Shown in pieces: positions 48,763-57,558 of a stretch of 64,000 bases of DNA (position 1 is the stretch's first letter; each line of letters begins with the position of its first letter). The notes under the pieces were generated by a model. That model did not search any database. It was not told the origin of the DNA and was given only the letters and a program-made list of their open reading frames with translations. Position numbers and translations under genes: made by a program. The stretch is from Myxococcota bacterium (lineage in GTDB: Bacteria > Myxococcota > XYA12-FULL-58-9 > JALHOP01), in NCBI GenBank assembly GCA_022842935.1, contig JALHOP010000001.1, forward strand, positions 372,001 through 436,000, read 5' to 3'.

Positions 48763-49538
48763 GGCTTCGGCAAGCGCTCGCTCTCGACGATGCTGGACTC
48801 CCACGCGAGGTACAACGCGTGACCATCGCCGCGTGGCGTGAACGTCGCGCCTGCAACCGCAGCGAAACCATGCCCACCTAGCCGCTGCAGGGTCATGCGA
48901 AGTTGCTCGCGATGGTCCACCAGCCAAAACGACGGCGTCGTGAGCTTGCCATCATGCGTGGCGAACGCAGGGCCCACGAAGGCCGTGTCCCGCGCGACAT
49001 AGCTGAGTCCATGATCGCTTACGCCCGGCGTCGCAATCGCCTCGATGCCAATGCCGTCAACGACCATGCGCGCGCCGGGCAGGAGTGGCTGCAGCAAGTT
49101 TCCGCGCTTCCCGTGGGTGTGCATACGGCCCCACAACCGAGCGACCGGGGCACGTACCGACCGGCTGCCCCGTACCAGGTCCTCGTCCCCGGCTCCCAGG
49201 AAGACGGGGGCATCGCGAAGGGCGTCTAGACCGGCCACGGTGAAGGGATGTGGACTGGTGATGAAGATAGCGCGGATGTCGGCGACGCTTCGTCTCTCGC
49301 GAGCGAGCTCGGCGAGGATGCCGGCCGCCGAGCTGTCGCTACCGGCGTCGATGAGCACGACACCTGTGTCGCCGCGCAGCAAGTACGCGTAGCTCTTGCC
49401 CGTTGCGACGGCCACGACGCCAGGAGCAACCTCGACGCGAGCGGGTCCGTCGACGTCGCGAAGTTGCGTCGCCATGACGCCCAAGCCGGCGACGATGAGT
49501 GCCGTCAGCGTGGCCAATGCAAACACTCCCCAGCGCAT
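48759..49538 (-). CDS. MBL-fold protein with degenerate metal motif
   Basis: A 259-residue protein with an N-terminal membrane anchor or signal (MRWGVFALATLTALIVAGLG). The fold is the metallo-beta-lactamase type: GKSYAYLLRGDTGVVLIDAG, then AIFITSPHPFTVAG where the normal HxHxDH motif should be. Only one His of that motif remains, so a normal two-zinc site is unlikely; the later SDHGLSYV and GGHG stretches keep a His each. It may be a structural or ligand-binding relative, perhaps with altered metal use. Its end overlaps the sir2 start by 4 bp, tying it to that gene in translation. It is 24 bp upstream-linked to the RlmM-like gene. Confidence 0.7.
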   Translation of the reverse strand: MRWGVFALATLTALIVAGLGVMATQLRDVDGPARVEVAPGVVAVATGKSYAYLLRGDTGVVLIDAGSDSSAAGILAELARERRSVADIRAIFITSPHPFTVAGLDALRDAPVFLGAGDEDLVRGSRSVRAPVARLWGRMHTHGKRGNLLQPLLPGARMVVDGIGIEAIATPGVSDHGLSYVARDTAFVGPAFATHDGKLTTPSFWLVDHREQLRMTLQRLGGHGFAAVAGATFTPRGDGHALYLAWESSIVESERLPKP

Positions 49539-49562
49539 GTGGCCTCAAGCTGTAGCCCGCCT

Positions 49563-50654
49563 TCAGACTCGGCGCAAAGCCGTGCCGAAGACGGTGACCT
49601 CGTTCTTGTTGGCAGCGAGCTGCCGAACCCAGCCGCGCGCGCGGTGCTTCATGAGGAGAGCGCGAGTGTCGCGCACGGCGGCAAACGGGTCATCACCCTT
49701 GAGCTTCAAGGTGACACAGAACACTCTACAGAGCCGCGCGCCCAGCCATGTGTCGAGCATCGCGAGTGAGCGTTCCGGCACAGCCGCGACGTCGCAGAGC
49801 AGCCAATCCACCGGCCGTTCGGGCACGAAGCGAAACGCATCGCCTCGTTCGAAGACGACGCGTGGGTGCTCCATGAGGTCGTCGCGAAGCGGACTGCGAT
49901 CGACGCTAACGACGTGAGCACCGCGGTCCGCGGCGATAAACGTCCAGCCGCCCGGAGACCCACCGAGGTCGACACAACGGTCCGCCGCGCCGATGCGCTC
50001 GCCGAGATGGAGCTCGGCTTCGAGCAGCTTTCTGTAGGCTCGCGATGGTGGGCGCATATCGTCATGAACAGGAGCAATGCCGGCGGGAAACCGGCTGACG
50101 ACGTCGCCCACGACCTGGGCGTCGGAGGGTAGAGTGACCGACCAGTACGCCGCGTCGGGTGCAAGCGCCAGGACCTGAAACAAGGCTTCTTCGGCCGTGG
50201 CGGGCGAGCTGTCCTTGACGCGTGTCCGCTCTAGACGACGCTGCTTCTTGTGCAAGAGCTCTTCTATAGCGTTCTCGACCAGGACGCAGCGACGGGGCGA
50301 TACCGGTGGGGTGTCGTCTGGATGCGTAAACACGTGCAGGCGCCACGAACCCTCGTGATGCTTCAGGGTGTCGAGCAGAGCGTCGAACGACTGACGCGCG
50401 AGCTGACTCACAGAGGCCGCGGTCAAGAGAGTCGGTCGCACCAAACACTGGCTTGCAAAAGCAAGGTTGGCTGGCAGGGCCGCCTCGTTCGCATCGAGGT
50501 CAGACGCGAATACCCCAGGCGACAAGGTCCGATGTGAGCTTGCTGGATACGCGTCCACGAGCTCGCGCGCCAAGAGCTCGTCACGTCCAGCGAAGGCGAG
50601 ATGCAGGCGAGGGACCGTGGGCTTAACCTCGCCGCTCGGTTGTAATGTGGCCAA
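49563..50654 (-). CDS. FtsJ-type SAM-dependent 2'-O-methyltransferase, RlmM-like
   Basis: A 363-residue methyltransferase with an N-terminal half typical of the RlmM/THUMP-like arrangement (poorly conserved) and a C-terminal FtsJ domain: PPSRAYRKLLEAELHLG, SAM motif VDLGGSPGGWTF, CDVA and the final KNEVTVFG. The K-D-K-E catalytic tetrad of 2'-O-ribose methyltransferases is visible (Lys in RKLLE, Asp in LLCDVA, Lys in LKLKG, Glu in KNEVT). RlmM methylates C2498 of 23S rRNA in E. coli; the exact target here is not certain. A TTG at 50654 is the only start before the domain. It lies in the rph-rdgB operon. Confidence 0.82.
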   Translation of the reverse strand: MATLQPSGEVKPTVPRLHLAFAGRDELLARELVDAYPASSHRTLSPGVFASDLDANEAALPANLAFASQCLVRPTLLTAASVSQLARQSFDALLDTLKHHEGSWRLHVFTHPDDTPPVSPRRCVLVENAIEELLHKKQRRLERTRVKDSSPATAEEALFQVLALAPDAAYWSVTLPSDAQVVGDVVSRFPAGIAPVHDDMRPPSRAYRKLLEAELHLGERIGAADRCVDLGGSPGGWTFIAADRGAHVVSVDRSPLRDDLMEHPRVVFERGDAFRFVPERPVDWLLCDVAAVPERSLAMLDTWLGARLCRVFCVTLKLKGDDPFAAVRDTRALLMKHRARGWVRQLAANKNEVTVFGTALRRV

Positions 50655-50672
50655 TACGCGTAGGCACTGTGG

Positions 50673-51266
50673 TTAGCCGGCAAGGTGGCGCATGAGAGCC
50701 TGCAGGGCCTTGGCGCGGTGACTGACGGCGTTTTTCTCCGCCGGACTGTATTCGGCGAAGGTGCGCGTCGACCCTGTCGGCACGAACATCGGGTCGTAGC
50801 CGAAGCCAAAGGTGCCACGCTCGCTGGCGGTGATCGTTCCCTCGACTTCGCCGCGAAAGAAGAGTGGCTTTTTGTTTTTCTCGACGTACGCCAAGACGCA
50901 TATGAAGCGTGCCTTCGGCTTCTCGTGGCCCGCGAGAGCCGCATGCAGTTTCACGCGGTTGGCCGCATCCTGTTCGCCGCGCTTGAGGCCTGCCCCCGCG
51001 TAGCGCGCCGAGTGGATCCCTGGAGCGCCACCCAATAGGTCGACCGCTAGACCGGAATCGTCCGCCAAAGCGGCGTCATCCGTCCAACGGTGAATGGCCC
51101 GCGCCTTCTTCTCGGCGTTTGCCTCGAAGCTGTCGCCGTCCTCGACCACCTCGAACGCGGGCAGGTCGTCGAGTCCAAGCACTTCGATACCGGCGGCACC
51201 CAAGATGGCGCCGATTTCACGGACCTTGTACGCATTGTGCGTCACGAATCGCAGTCTTCGGTTCAC
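50673..51266 (-). CDS. rdgB: Non-canonical purine NTP pyrophosphatase (RdgB/HAM1)
   Basis: A 197-residue RdgB/HAM1-family enzyme, which hydrolyses dITP, XTP and ITP to monophosphates and so keeps deaminated bases out of DNA and RNA. The opening [17 protein letters not shown] is the substrate-binding ATxNxxKxxE-like motif (here THNxxK), [11 protein letters not shown] carries the catalytic acidic residues, [23 protein letters not shown] is the hallmark, and [10 protein letters not shown] follows. The GTG start overlaps the rph stop by 4 bp, so it is translationally coupled. Gap to the next gene is 18 bp. Confidence 0.95.
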   Translation of the reverse strand: MNRRLRFVTHNAYKVREIGAILGAAGIEVLGLDDLPAFEVVEDGDSFEANAEKKARAIHRWTDDAALADDSGLAVDLLGGAPGIHSARYAGAGLKRGEQDAANRVKLHAALAGHEKPKARFICVLAYVEKNKKPLFFRGEVEGTITASERGTFGFGYDPMFVPTGSTRTFAEYSPAEKNAVSHRAKALQALMRHLAG

Positions 51267-52009
51267 TTGGCCTCGATGGTTGTCCCAGAGGCTCCTAGTT
51301 TTACCTCCACCGCGCGCCGTTGCACGTCCGTGATGATCGGCAGCGACTGGAGGGCATATTCGAGCATGGTGTCGAGCTGCGTCTTGGAGAAGGGGTTACC
51401 TTCGGCGGTCCCTTGCACCTCCACGAGATGACCCGCGCCGGTCATGACGACATTCATGTCGACGTCCGCTCGAGCGTCCATTGTGTAGTCCAGATCGAGC
51501 TGCGGCGTGCCGTCGATGACCCCGACCGAGATCGCGCACACCGTGTCGCGCAAAGGATTCTGCTTGAGCTTGCCTTCCTCTTGAAGCCAGCGCACCGCCA
51601 GCGCCAGGGCAACGTAGCCACCGGTGAGTGACGCGGTCCGCGTGCCGCCGTCGGCCTGGATGACGTCGCAGTCGATGGATACGGTGCGTTCGCCGAGCTC
51701 GCGCATATCGACCACCGCGCGCAGGCCGCGTCCGATGAGGCGACTGATCTCCTGGGTGCGACCGTTGATCTGGCCCTTGTGCGAGTCGCGCTGGCGCCGC
51801 GTGTTGGTCGCGCGCGGGAGCATGTCGTATTCGGCGGTCACCCAACCTTGGCCTTTGTTCATCAGCCACGGCGGCACCTTCTCATCGATGGACGCCGTAC
51901 AAATGACCTTGGTCGAGCCGAGCTCGATGAGGACCGAGCCTTCGGGGTGCTCGAGGTAGTGGGGGGTGATGCGGAGAGAACGGAGCTGGGTGGCAGTGCG
52001 ACGTGGCAT
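51263..52009 (-). CDS. rph: Ribonuclease PH
   Basis: A 248-residue RNase PH, a phosphate-dependent 3'-5' exoribonuclease that trims tRNA 3' ends. It has [46 protein letters not shown], the RxxR-type [30 protein letters not shown] phosphate/RNA-binding block, and [20 protein letters not shown] with the catalytic acids. Length is normal for the family (about 240 aa). It is the first gene of the minus-strand rph-rdgB-methyltransferase-MBL-sir2 operon and is divergent from the Amidase_3 gene (61 bp). Confidence 0.97.
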   Translation of the reverse strand: MPRRTATQLRSLRITPHYLEHPEGSVLIELGSTKVICTASIDEKVPPWLMNKGQGWVTAEYDMLPRATNTRRQRDSHKGQINGRTQEISRLIGRGLRAVVDMRELGERTVSIDCDVIQADGGTRTASLTGGYVALALAVRWLQEEGKLKQNPLRDTVCAISVGVIDGTPQLDLDYTMDARADVDMNVVMTGAGHLVEVQGTAEGNPFSKTQLDTMLEYALQSLPIITDVQRRAVEVKLGASGTTIEAK

Positions 52010-52070
52010 GGGGGCGGGTTGTGCCGAAGATTCGCGTGCCAGGCAACGCGACAGCTATGCTCGGGCGGCA

Positions 52071-52802
52071 ATGCAGCTCATTCTCGCGCTTGTTCTCACC
52101 GCCTCGCCGTTGCCGCTGATTGTCGTCGATGCCGGCCACGGAGGCGCTCAGGACGGGGCCGTCGGGATCTGCGGCGCCAAGGAGAAAGATGTCACGCTCG
52201 GCATTGCGACCGAGCTGGCTCGTATCCTCGTCGCGAGCGGCAAGACGCGGGTCCTTTTGACGCGTGCTGACGATGCGACGATCGACTTGAAGGAGAGAGC
52301 GCGTTTCGCCAATGACTCCGGCGCCGATCTGTTCGTTTCGGTGCATGCGAACTCGGGCTCACACGAGCGCTCACACGGGATCGAGACCTACTTCTTGTCA
52401 CGGACCATGAGCGACCGCCGGATCGCGAAGCTGGTCGCCCGCGAGAACGAAACGTCGAAGGTCGAGGTCGCCAAGGACGAGACCACGCGTGTGCTCGACA
52501 ATCTCTCGCTCTCCGCTTCGCATGGTGAGAGCGCGCGCTTCGCTGAGCGTCTGCATACCATGCTCACGCGTGAGCTCGGCCTGCCCGGCCGTCGCGGCGT
52601 GCTGCAGGCGCCGTTCTTCGTGTTGCTCGCGGCTCGCATGCCTGCGGTGCTCGTCGAGACCGGGTTTCTCACCAACAACGACGAGTGCAAGAGGCTCGCG
52701 AGCCTCGAGCATCAGGAGAGCCTCGCTAAGGTCATCGCCGGCGCAATCTTGTTGCATGTCGCCCGTGAAGAGCTGGCTGTCGCCAAGCCCGCCGGGCGCT
52801 AG
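52071..52802 (+). CDS. N-acetylmuramoyl-L-alanine amidase, Amidase_3 (AmiC type)
   Basis: A 243-residue periplasmic enzyme. MQLILALVLTASPLPLIVVD begins with a short signal-like stretch that runs straight into the domain. Zinc ligands: His in VVDAGHGG, Glu in GAKEKDVT, His in FVSVHANS; the catalytic Glu is in VLVETGFLTN. It cleaves the MurNAc-peptide bond in septal or lateral peptidoglycan. It has no AMIN or SPOR targeting domain, so it is a minimal AmiC-like form. The frame is open from 51966, but ATG 52071 is the sensible start because it gives the signal peptide. It is divergent from rph, so an rph promoter must share the short gap. Confidence 0.9.
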   Translation: MQLILALVLTASPLPLIVVDAGHGGAQDGAVGICGAKEKDVTLGIATELARILVASGKTRVLLTRADDATIDLKERARFANDSGADLFVSVHANSGSHERSHGIETYFLSRTMSDRRIAKLVARENETSKVEVAKDETTRVLDNLSLSASHGESARFAERLHTMLTRELGLPGRRGVLQAPFFVLLAARMPAVLVETGFLTNNDECKRLASLEHQESLAKVIAGAILLHVAREELAVAKPAGR

Positions 52803-52822
52803 CGGCCCTCGGACCCACCGCT

Positions 52823-53986
52823 TTATGAATCCGGCTGGCCCTGAACGAAGTCACGACCCGGCGGATCTTCGGCCGTGTAGACGGTCACGATCAAGCGCCG
52901 CGACGCTTCGAAGATTGCCGCCCTGTACCCAAGGCTTTCGAAGTGCGCGGCGACCCGTTCGGCGAGCTCCGGCTGTTCCGAGGGGATGAGATTGGTGCGA
53001 GCGCGGGGGTGCGCAGTGCTGTCGCGCTCGCCGGCGAGCCCGCCCGCAAGAATCGCGACACAACGCTCAAAGGTCACAGGGGTGGCGGCCGCAGCAGGCA
53101 CGAGCGCCGTCGTTGCCGGTGCATCCGCCTCCGAACCCGTCTCGGTGGCGTAAGGTTTGGGCGAGCCTTCGACCGTTTCGAGTAGCCTGCGCAAGCGCCA
53201 GCGGTTGCCATCGCCACGATCGACAGCGACCTGCAGCGCGCCACGCGTGAGCTCGGCGAGCAATCCGCGGGCATCCGCATCGAGCCCTTCGACCCGCCGC
53301 ATCACCACTTCAGTGCTCGACATCGCATAGACGCTGATCTCACCGTTTGGCGTGATGGTGTCATCGAGGAGCTCTGCAAGCGCTTGGGCCCGCGCGAGGT
53401 CATCAGGCGCCATCGCATCGGCGTGTCGCACCATCGGCCCTAACGCCTCGCTGAACTTCGGGCTGACGGCACCGCGCTCGCCCAGGTCACGCAACAGGCC
53501 GCGTGCCCTTAGCGCCATGAGGTCACGGCCAAGGCCAGACAGCTTGCCGAACGCGCCCTCGAGCTCAGCGACGCTCCGCGCGCTCGAGGTTGCTTTATCG
53601 GTGAGCTTCGAGGTGTGGCGCCTCTTGGCAAGCACATACGTTCCGCCTGACGCGGCAGCCACCCCAAGGCCCAGGGCGCCCATCGCGAGTCCGGTGATGT
53701 CGCGGCTGGGATCGATGGCAGCGACCATGCCACCAAGGAGGGTAAAGTAACTGCCAAACGCGGCTGCCAGCCAACCGTTCACGCTGTGTCGTACCGCCGC
53801 GTTGCTCGCGCGGTACTCAGAGCCCGCTGGCAGGAGCTCGTGGCGTAAACCTTGAATCCGCGCGTTGAGTTGTGCGGTACGCAGCGCCTGCGTTTCGTAC
53901 GGCACGAGCGTGCCTGCGCTTGCCGGCGGCTCGGCTACGACGAACGATAGGGGCAACGGGCGCGTCATTACGACAGTCGAAGACAT
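52823..53986 (-). CDS. Membrane protein with long helical domain, unknown
   Basis: A 387-residue protein from the ATG at 53986, chosen because a GGGGG stretch lies seven bases upstream; an ATG at 54028 is an alternative. Two adjacent hydrophobic stretches (about 70-125, GWLAAAFGSYFTLLGGMVAA and ITGLAMGALGLGVAAASGG) look like a membrane hairpin, then a long predominantly helical domain (ARSVAELEGAFGKLSGLG to RWRLRRLLETVE) and a Thr/Ala-rich linker precede a C-terminal mixed domain ending PPGRDFVQGQPDS. No named family. It faces a cluster of other unrecognised genes. Confidence 0.6.
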   Translation of the reverse strand: MSSTVVMTRPLPLSFVVAEPPASAGTLVPYETQALRTAQLNARIQGLRHELLPAGSEYRASNAAVRHSVNGWLAAAFGSYFTLLGGMVAAIDPSRDITGLAMGALGLGVAAASGGTYVLAKRRHTSKLTDKATSSARSVAELEGAFGKLSGLGRDLMALRARGLLRDLGERGAVSPKFSEALGPMVRHADAMAPDDLARAQALAELLDDTITPNGEISVYAMSSTEVVMRRVEGLDADARGLLAELTRGALQVAVDRGDGNRWRLRRLLETVEGSPKPYATETGSEADAPATTALVPAAAATPVTFERCVAILAGGLAGERDSTAHPRARTNLIPSEQPELAERVAAHFESLGYRAAIFEASRRLIVTVYTAEDPPGRDFVQGQPDS

Positions 53987-54124
53987 GGAGACCCCCCGTT
54001 CGATTTCCGGCGGGTTATCGGTCGCCATCCATGCGCGTTGCCCGTTCTGCTGTGTCCGGGCGTCAGCCTGCTCGCGGTCGAGCGCGACAAGGGCCGTTGC
54101 GGGCGCGAAGTCGCCCGGGTGCTT

Positions 54125-54451
54125 TCAGGAGATGGGCTCGCAGCTCAATGGACGCTCGATCTCTGGGGCGGGCGAACGCGCCATACGCGCGGCGAACTGG
54201 TCGTAGCTTTGGCCCGCCTTGAGCGCCTCAATCACCACAGCGTAGCTACCGTCACGGTCGCTCAGCCATGCAGGAAGAGCCTGATCGAACACCGCGCGGT
54301 CAGCGGCACTCAGATTGGCCACGCTACTCTGCAGCCCCGCGAATTCGGCTTCGGAGATCCCGCGATAGCATCCGCCGTCATACGCCTCTTGGGTGCCGCT
54401 CTTGAGGATGGAATCGACAGCGGCGTTGCCCGTGATTGCATAGATGCCCAT
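54125..54451 (-). CDS. Small protein, unknown
   Basis: A 108-residue protein: MGIYAITGNAAVDSILKSG, then GCYRGISEAEFAGLQSSVAN and FDQALPAWLSDRDGSYAVVI. GGAGAACGTCG precedes the ATG at 54451, a proper ribosome site. It is mainly helical, has no signal peptide and no membrane segment, and no family is recognised. On the same strand as the 52823-53986 gene with a 138-bp gap. Confidence 0.6.
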   Translation of the reverse strand: MGIYAITGNAAVDSILKSGTQEAYDGGCYRGISEAEFAGLQSSVANLSAADRAVFDQALPAWLSDRDGSYAVVIEALKAGQSYDQFAARMARSPAPEIERPLSCEPIS

Positions 54452-54721
54452 CGACGTTCTCCGGTCCTACAAGGTCGAATAAGGATACCCCATCATTCCA
54501 GCTCTTCACGGGGGATTCGCGGTGCTGGGCTGGCACCATGGCGGGTGCGGAACGCGAGCACGCGGCGCAACTCGCGCCTCCAGCCAGCCGATAAAGGGCG
54601 GACGAGAGCTGTGATTCGGCGACGTGTATGGCCGCCATCCGTGCGAGGCGCGATGTTGGCCCTCAGCGTCACGGCGCGCGCCGCGATCGCGAGATCGTAG
54701 AAGCACGCTACGGAGTTTGTC

Positions 54722-55303
54722 TTGAAGGTAGCGCTCCAGAGACCCCACGTAGCCCAGCCGCAGAGATCCAGCGTTCTAGCCTACGTCCGTGAGCGTGAGC
54801 CCATCCCGAAGCCGTCGGCTTTGGAGCGCGTGCGCGGGGCGGGCTATGGCGCCGTAGCGCCCCTTCGGCACCTCATCGAAATCGTGGCCGTCGGGGCCGT
54901 CACGGCGGTCGTTGGCGCGCCCGAGCCCGTTGTCCTGCTCGCCACCGGCTGCGCCGCTGCAGGCTGCTCCCTCGTCGGTATGCTGAGCGAGGCCTTTCGC
55001 CCGACACGAGCCGCCCAACAACCCGTTGACGTCGTCGTCCCCACAGTGGCCGCAACGCGCGAGGCCTTCGTCGCACCGGTGGCCGACGTGACGCCGCCCG
55101 GCCGCATTGACCCCATCACATGGCTGCGGCAGTCGGAGCTCGCCCGCGCGACGTGTTTTACTGGGGTGGGAAGTGCACTGACCGCTGGCGCGTTGACCGC
55201 GCTCGGCCTCCCGTTGGCTTGGCAACTCGTGCTGGTTGGTGGTCTCGGCCTCGCTGCGGTTGGCCTCGTCGCCACCCGAAACCTAACGCCCGAGGCACCC
55301 TGA
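54722..55303 (+). CDS. Membrane protein with two hydrophobic hairpins, unknown
   Basis: A 193-residue protein. It starts at TTG 54722 with a GGAG six bases upstream; no better start exists before the membrane helices. Two hydrophobic segments near 50-80 (LIEIVAVGAVTAVVGAPEPVVLL and on) and two more near 145-185 (ATCFTGVGSALTAGALTALG and LAWQLVLVGGLGLAAVGLVATR) suggest four spans. Between them is a Pro/Thr/Val-rich stretch. No homologue recognised. It is convergent with the next gene (10 bp). The 270 bp before it (54452-54721) contain nothing I can identify. Confidence 0.55.
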   Translation: MKVALQRPHVAQPQRSSVLAYVREREPIPKPSALERVRGAGYGAVAPLRHLIEIVAVGAVTAVVGAPEPVVLLATGCAAAGCSLVGMLSEAFRPTRAAQQPVDVVVPTVAATREAFVAPVADVTPPGRIDPITWLRQSELARATCFTGVGSALTAGALTALGLPLAWQLVLVGGLGLAAVGLVATRNLTPEAP

Positions 55304-55313
55304 GGAATCGCCT

Positions 55314-55742
55314 CTAGGCCGACAGAGGTCTTTGCGCAGCCCAGGTCTCGGCGCCCGACCAGGTTGCGAGAGCGGCGTTGATGGCGACGCCGGCCGGACC
55401 CGGCAACAGCGCGCACGAAAGCCCACCGACCATCAGGGCGGCGCCAGCTGTCGCGAGGCGACGCGGACCCACTCGGTCGGTACTGCAGTAGGCCAGGCCT
55501 CCGCGTATACCGGCCACCAAGATCTGTCCAAAACCCCAGACCGCTGTTGCAGCCCCCACGAGGGGCGCAGCCGGCGTCAAAGCGGCTGCGGCGTTCGCTC
55601 CGAAAATGGTGGTGTCGGCCATGCTCCAACGGACGAGATTACGTTGCTCCTCCGGCGTCTTGGGCGGATTGACCGAGCCGTTGTTGCGGGAATTGACCAC
55701 GAACCAATGGCTGATACGGTCGGCGGCGTTGGTGATACTCAT
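55314..55742 (-). CDS. Small membrane protein, unknown
   Basis: A 142-residue protein from ATG 55742 with AAAGGG upstream; the frame is open further, but that part is unlikely to be coding. MSITNAADRISHWFVVNSRNN, then a hydrophobic region (about 45-80, GANAAAALTPAAPLVGAATAVWGFGQILVAG) and another near 105-130 (TAGAALMVGGLSCALLPGPAGVAI) predict two or three spans. Ends in AETWAAQRPLSA. No family recognised. It is convergent with the gene at 54722-55303. Confidence 0.55.
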   Translation of the reverse strand: MSITNAADRISHWFVVNSRNNGSVNPPKTPEEQRNLVRWSMADTTIFGANAAAALTPAAPLVGAATAVWGFGQILVAGIRGGLAYCSTDRVGPRRLATAGAALMVGGLSCALLPGPAGVAINAALATWSGAETWAAQRPLSA

Positions 55743-55902
55743 AAAAACATCCCTTTGCGTCTCGGCGGTTGTCTCTTCGAGTCTCGGCACCCAGGGCCTT
55801 CGGGTTGCTTCACCATGACCCTGCCACGCCTTCAGGGTGACCCTGGCCCGCAACGTGGCCAGGCAACCCCCCTCTCAAACCCCGCGATAAAACGGCCTCG
55901 CC

Positions 55903-56832
55903 ATGGCCCATCGTGTTCAACCCGCCTACGAAACCTGGCGCCTGGGTAACCCCCGGGACGTCGCGACGCCGACGGACGGCGGCGTACTCCTCGAGGGCGG
56001 CGGTGGCGTCGATGACTCGTACCGGTGGCTCGTGCGTCGCGCCAGGGGCGGCGATTTTCTGACCCTGCGAACGAGCGGGGCGGACGGCTACAACCCCCAC
56101 ATCGCGGGCCTCGCCAAGCCGAGCTCGGTCGAAACCATCCTCTTCCGCTCACGGCGCGCGGCCTACGACAGGCGGCTCGTCGCCAAGGTTCGCAAGGCCG
56201 AAGCGATCTTCATCGCGGGCGGCGACCAGGCAAGGCACCGCGAGCTCTGGCGGGACACGCCAGTCATGCGCGCGGTCAACGAAGCCGCGGCCCGCGGCGT
56301 TCCCGTGGGAGGCAACAGCGCGGGGCTCGCAGTCATGGGCAGCCACATGTTTCATTCCGTCGGACCCCAGATGGTCAGGTCCGCCGAAGCGCTCGCTGAC
56401 CCGACCTCGCCGCGCATCCGGCTCGACCGGGGCCTGCTGGACTTGCCCGACTTGCAGGGCGTCATTACCGACACGCATTTCACACAACGGGATCGACTCG
56501 GCAGGCTGGTCGCGTTCCTCGCGCGGCTCGCAGCCGAAGGTCACGCGCTGCCGGTGCGCGGCATCGGCGTCGATGAAGATACGTCGGTCGCTATCGACGA
56601 GCACGGCATCGGCACAGTGCTCGGGAAGCACCATGTGACCATCGTCGAGGTGGCGGCGGCGCCTACGGTCTACGCGAGCGGACGTCCGCTCGGAATCGAC
56701 GGGGTGCACGTGCGACGACTCGCGCCCGGGGACCATTTCGACTTTCGCGCCTGGACGACGCGTGACGGCACGCGCCACCAAGCGCAGGTCAGAGACGGCG
56801 TGTTGAGCATCCGCGACCTCGCGCACGAATGA
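55903..56832 (+). CDS. Cyanophycinase-like peptidase (S51 family)
   Basis: A 309-residue S51-type hydrolase. KAEAIFIAGGDQARHRELW is the family's GGDQ motif, GVPVGGNSAGLAVMG has the nucleophile Ser in NSAG (GTSAG in most members), and VITDTHFTQRDRLGRLVAFL is the cyanophycinase DxHFxxRxRxxRL line. Cyanophycinase degrades cyanophycin (a polymer of Asp and Arg); other S51 enzymes are dipeptidases. No signal peptide is visible, so it is probably cytoplasmic, and no cyanophycin synthetase is in the window. The ATG at 55903 is used; the frame has no earlier start. Confidence 0.82.
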   Translation: MAHRVQPAYETWRLGNPRDVATPTDGGVLLEGGGGVDDSYRWLVRRARGGDFLTLRTSGADGYNPHIAGLAKPSSVETILFRSRRAAYDRRLVAKVRKAEAIFIAGGDQARHRELWRDTPVMRAVNEAAARGVPVGGNSAGLAVMGSHMFHSVGPQMVRSAEALADPTSPRIRLDRGLLDLPDLQGVITDTHFTQRDRLGRLVAFLARLAAEGHALPVRGIGVDEDTSVAIDEHGIGTVLGKHHVTIVEVAAAPTVYASGRPLGIDGVHVRRLAPGDHFDFRAWTTRDGTRHQAQVRDGVLSIRDLAHE

Positions 56833-56903
56833 CCTGCCAGTGCCGTCTTGGCAACACGGCCGCCAAGCTGCACGATGCGTAGCGACGAAGTGAGCGAGCT
56901 CCA

Positions 56904-57542
56904 ATGCGTGTCGTCCGCGGCAACATCCTTACTATCGGCCCCGCGGGGGCCTCCCAGCGCGAGGCTATCTTCACTGCCTTGCGGCGCGCGGACATACACC
57001 CGAGCCTGGGGCTGAAGGCGCCCCCGCTGCGAGCGCAGTTCGACACCGACGTGCTCGAGCTCCATCGCGGCGAAGAGATGCGCCGCGAGCCTGTCCGCTA
57101 TCACGCATTGTCACGCAATGACGATGGCCGCTTCGTTGGCTTCTTCCTCGACTTTGGCTGGGACCATCCCAACGACAGCATCCGTGAGCTCGATTTGGTG
57201 TTTCCCGACGAGGCTGATCGCAACGTGGGGGCTTATTTCGACGCCACCATCATCGTTAGCCAATACTTGTTCGAGAACGCTCTCGCGAAGCGCGTACGCT
57301 GGAGGGTGCGCGCCCACGGCGAGCGCGTTCCGCAGCGCCACCAGCGCCACGGGGCCCGGCTCGTCGCGAAACAGGTCGAGCGCCACCCCGTCACCGGCGA
57401 GTGGATGAATACCTATATCTTCGAATTCGCCATCGCCGACTACCAGCGTTTGCTGCAGCGGATAGGGGAGGACGGCTCGACGGACGACTATGCCAAATCA
57501 CGGAGCGGCATCTGGGATGTGCTGCGAAGTCGTGGCAACTGA
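56904..57542 (+). CDS. Unknown protein
   Basis: A 212-residue soluble protein (MRVVRGNILTIGPAGASQREAI, ALSRNDDGRFVGFFLDFGWD, ELDLVFPDEADRNVGAYFDA, ADYQRLLQRIGEDG). It contains acidic and aromatic patches in alternation with arginines, suggesting an alpha/beta fold, and has no membrane or signal sequence. No family can be named. It lies 71 bp after the S51 gene and 16 bp before the M48-like gene on the same strand, so a three-gene operon is likely. Confidence 0.6.
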   Translation: MRVVRGNILTIGPAGASQREAIFTALRRADIHPSLGLKAPPLRAQFDTDVLELHRGEEMRREPVRYHALSRNDDGRFVGFFLDFGWDHPNDSIRELDLVFPDEADRNVGAYFDATIIVSQYLFENALAKRVRWRVRAHGERVPQRHQRHGARLVAKQVERHPVTGEWMNTYIFEFAIADYQRLLQRIGEDGSTDDYAKSRSGIWDVLRSRGN

Positions 57543-57558
57543 CGTATAGTGAGAAGCG

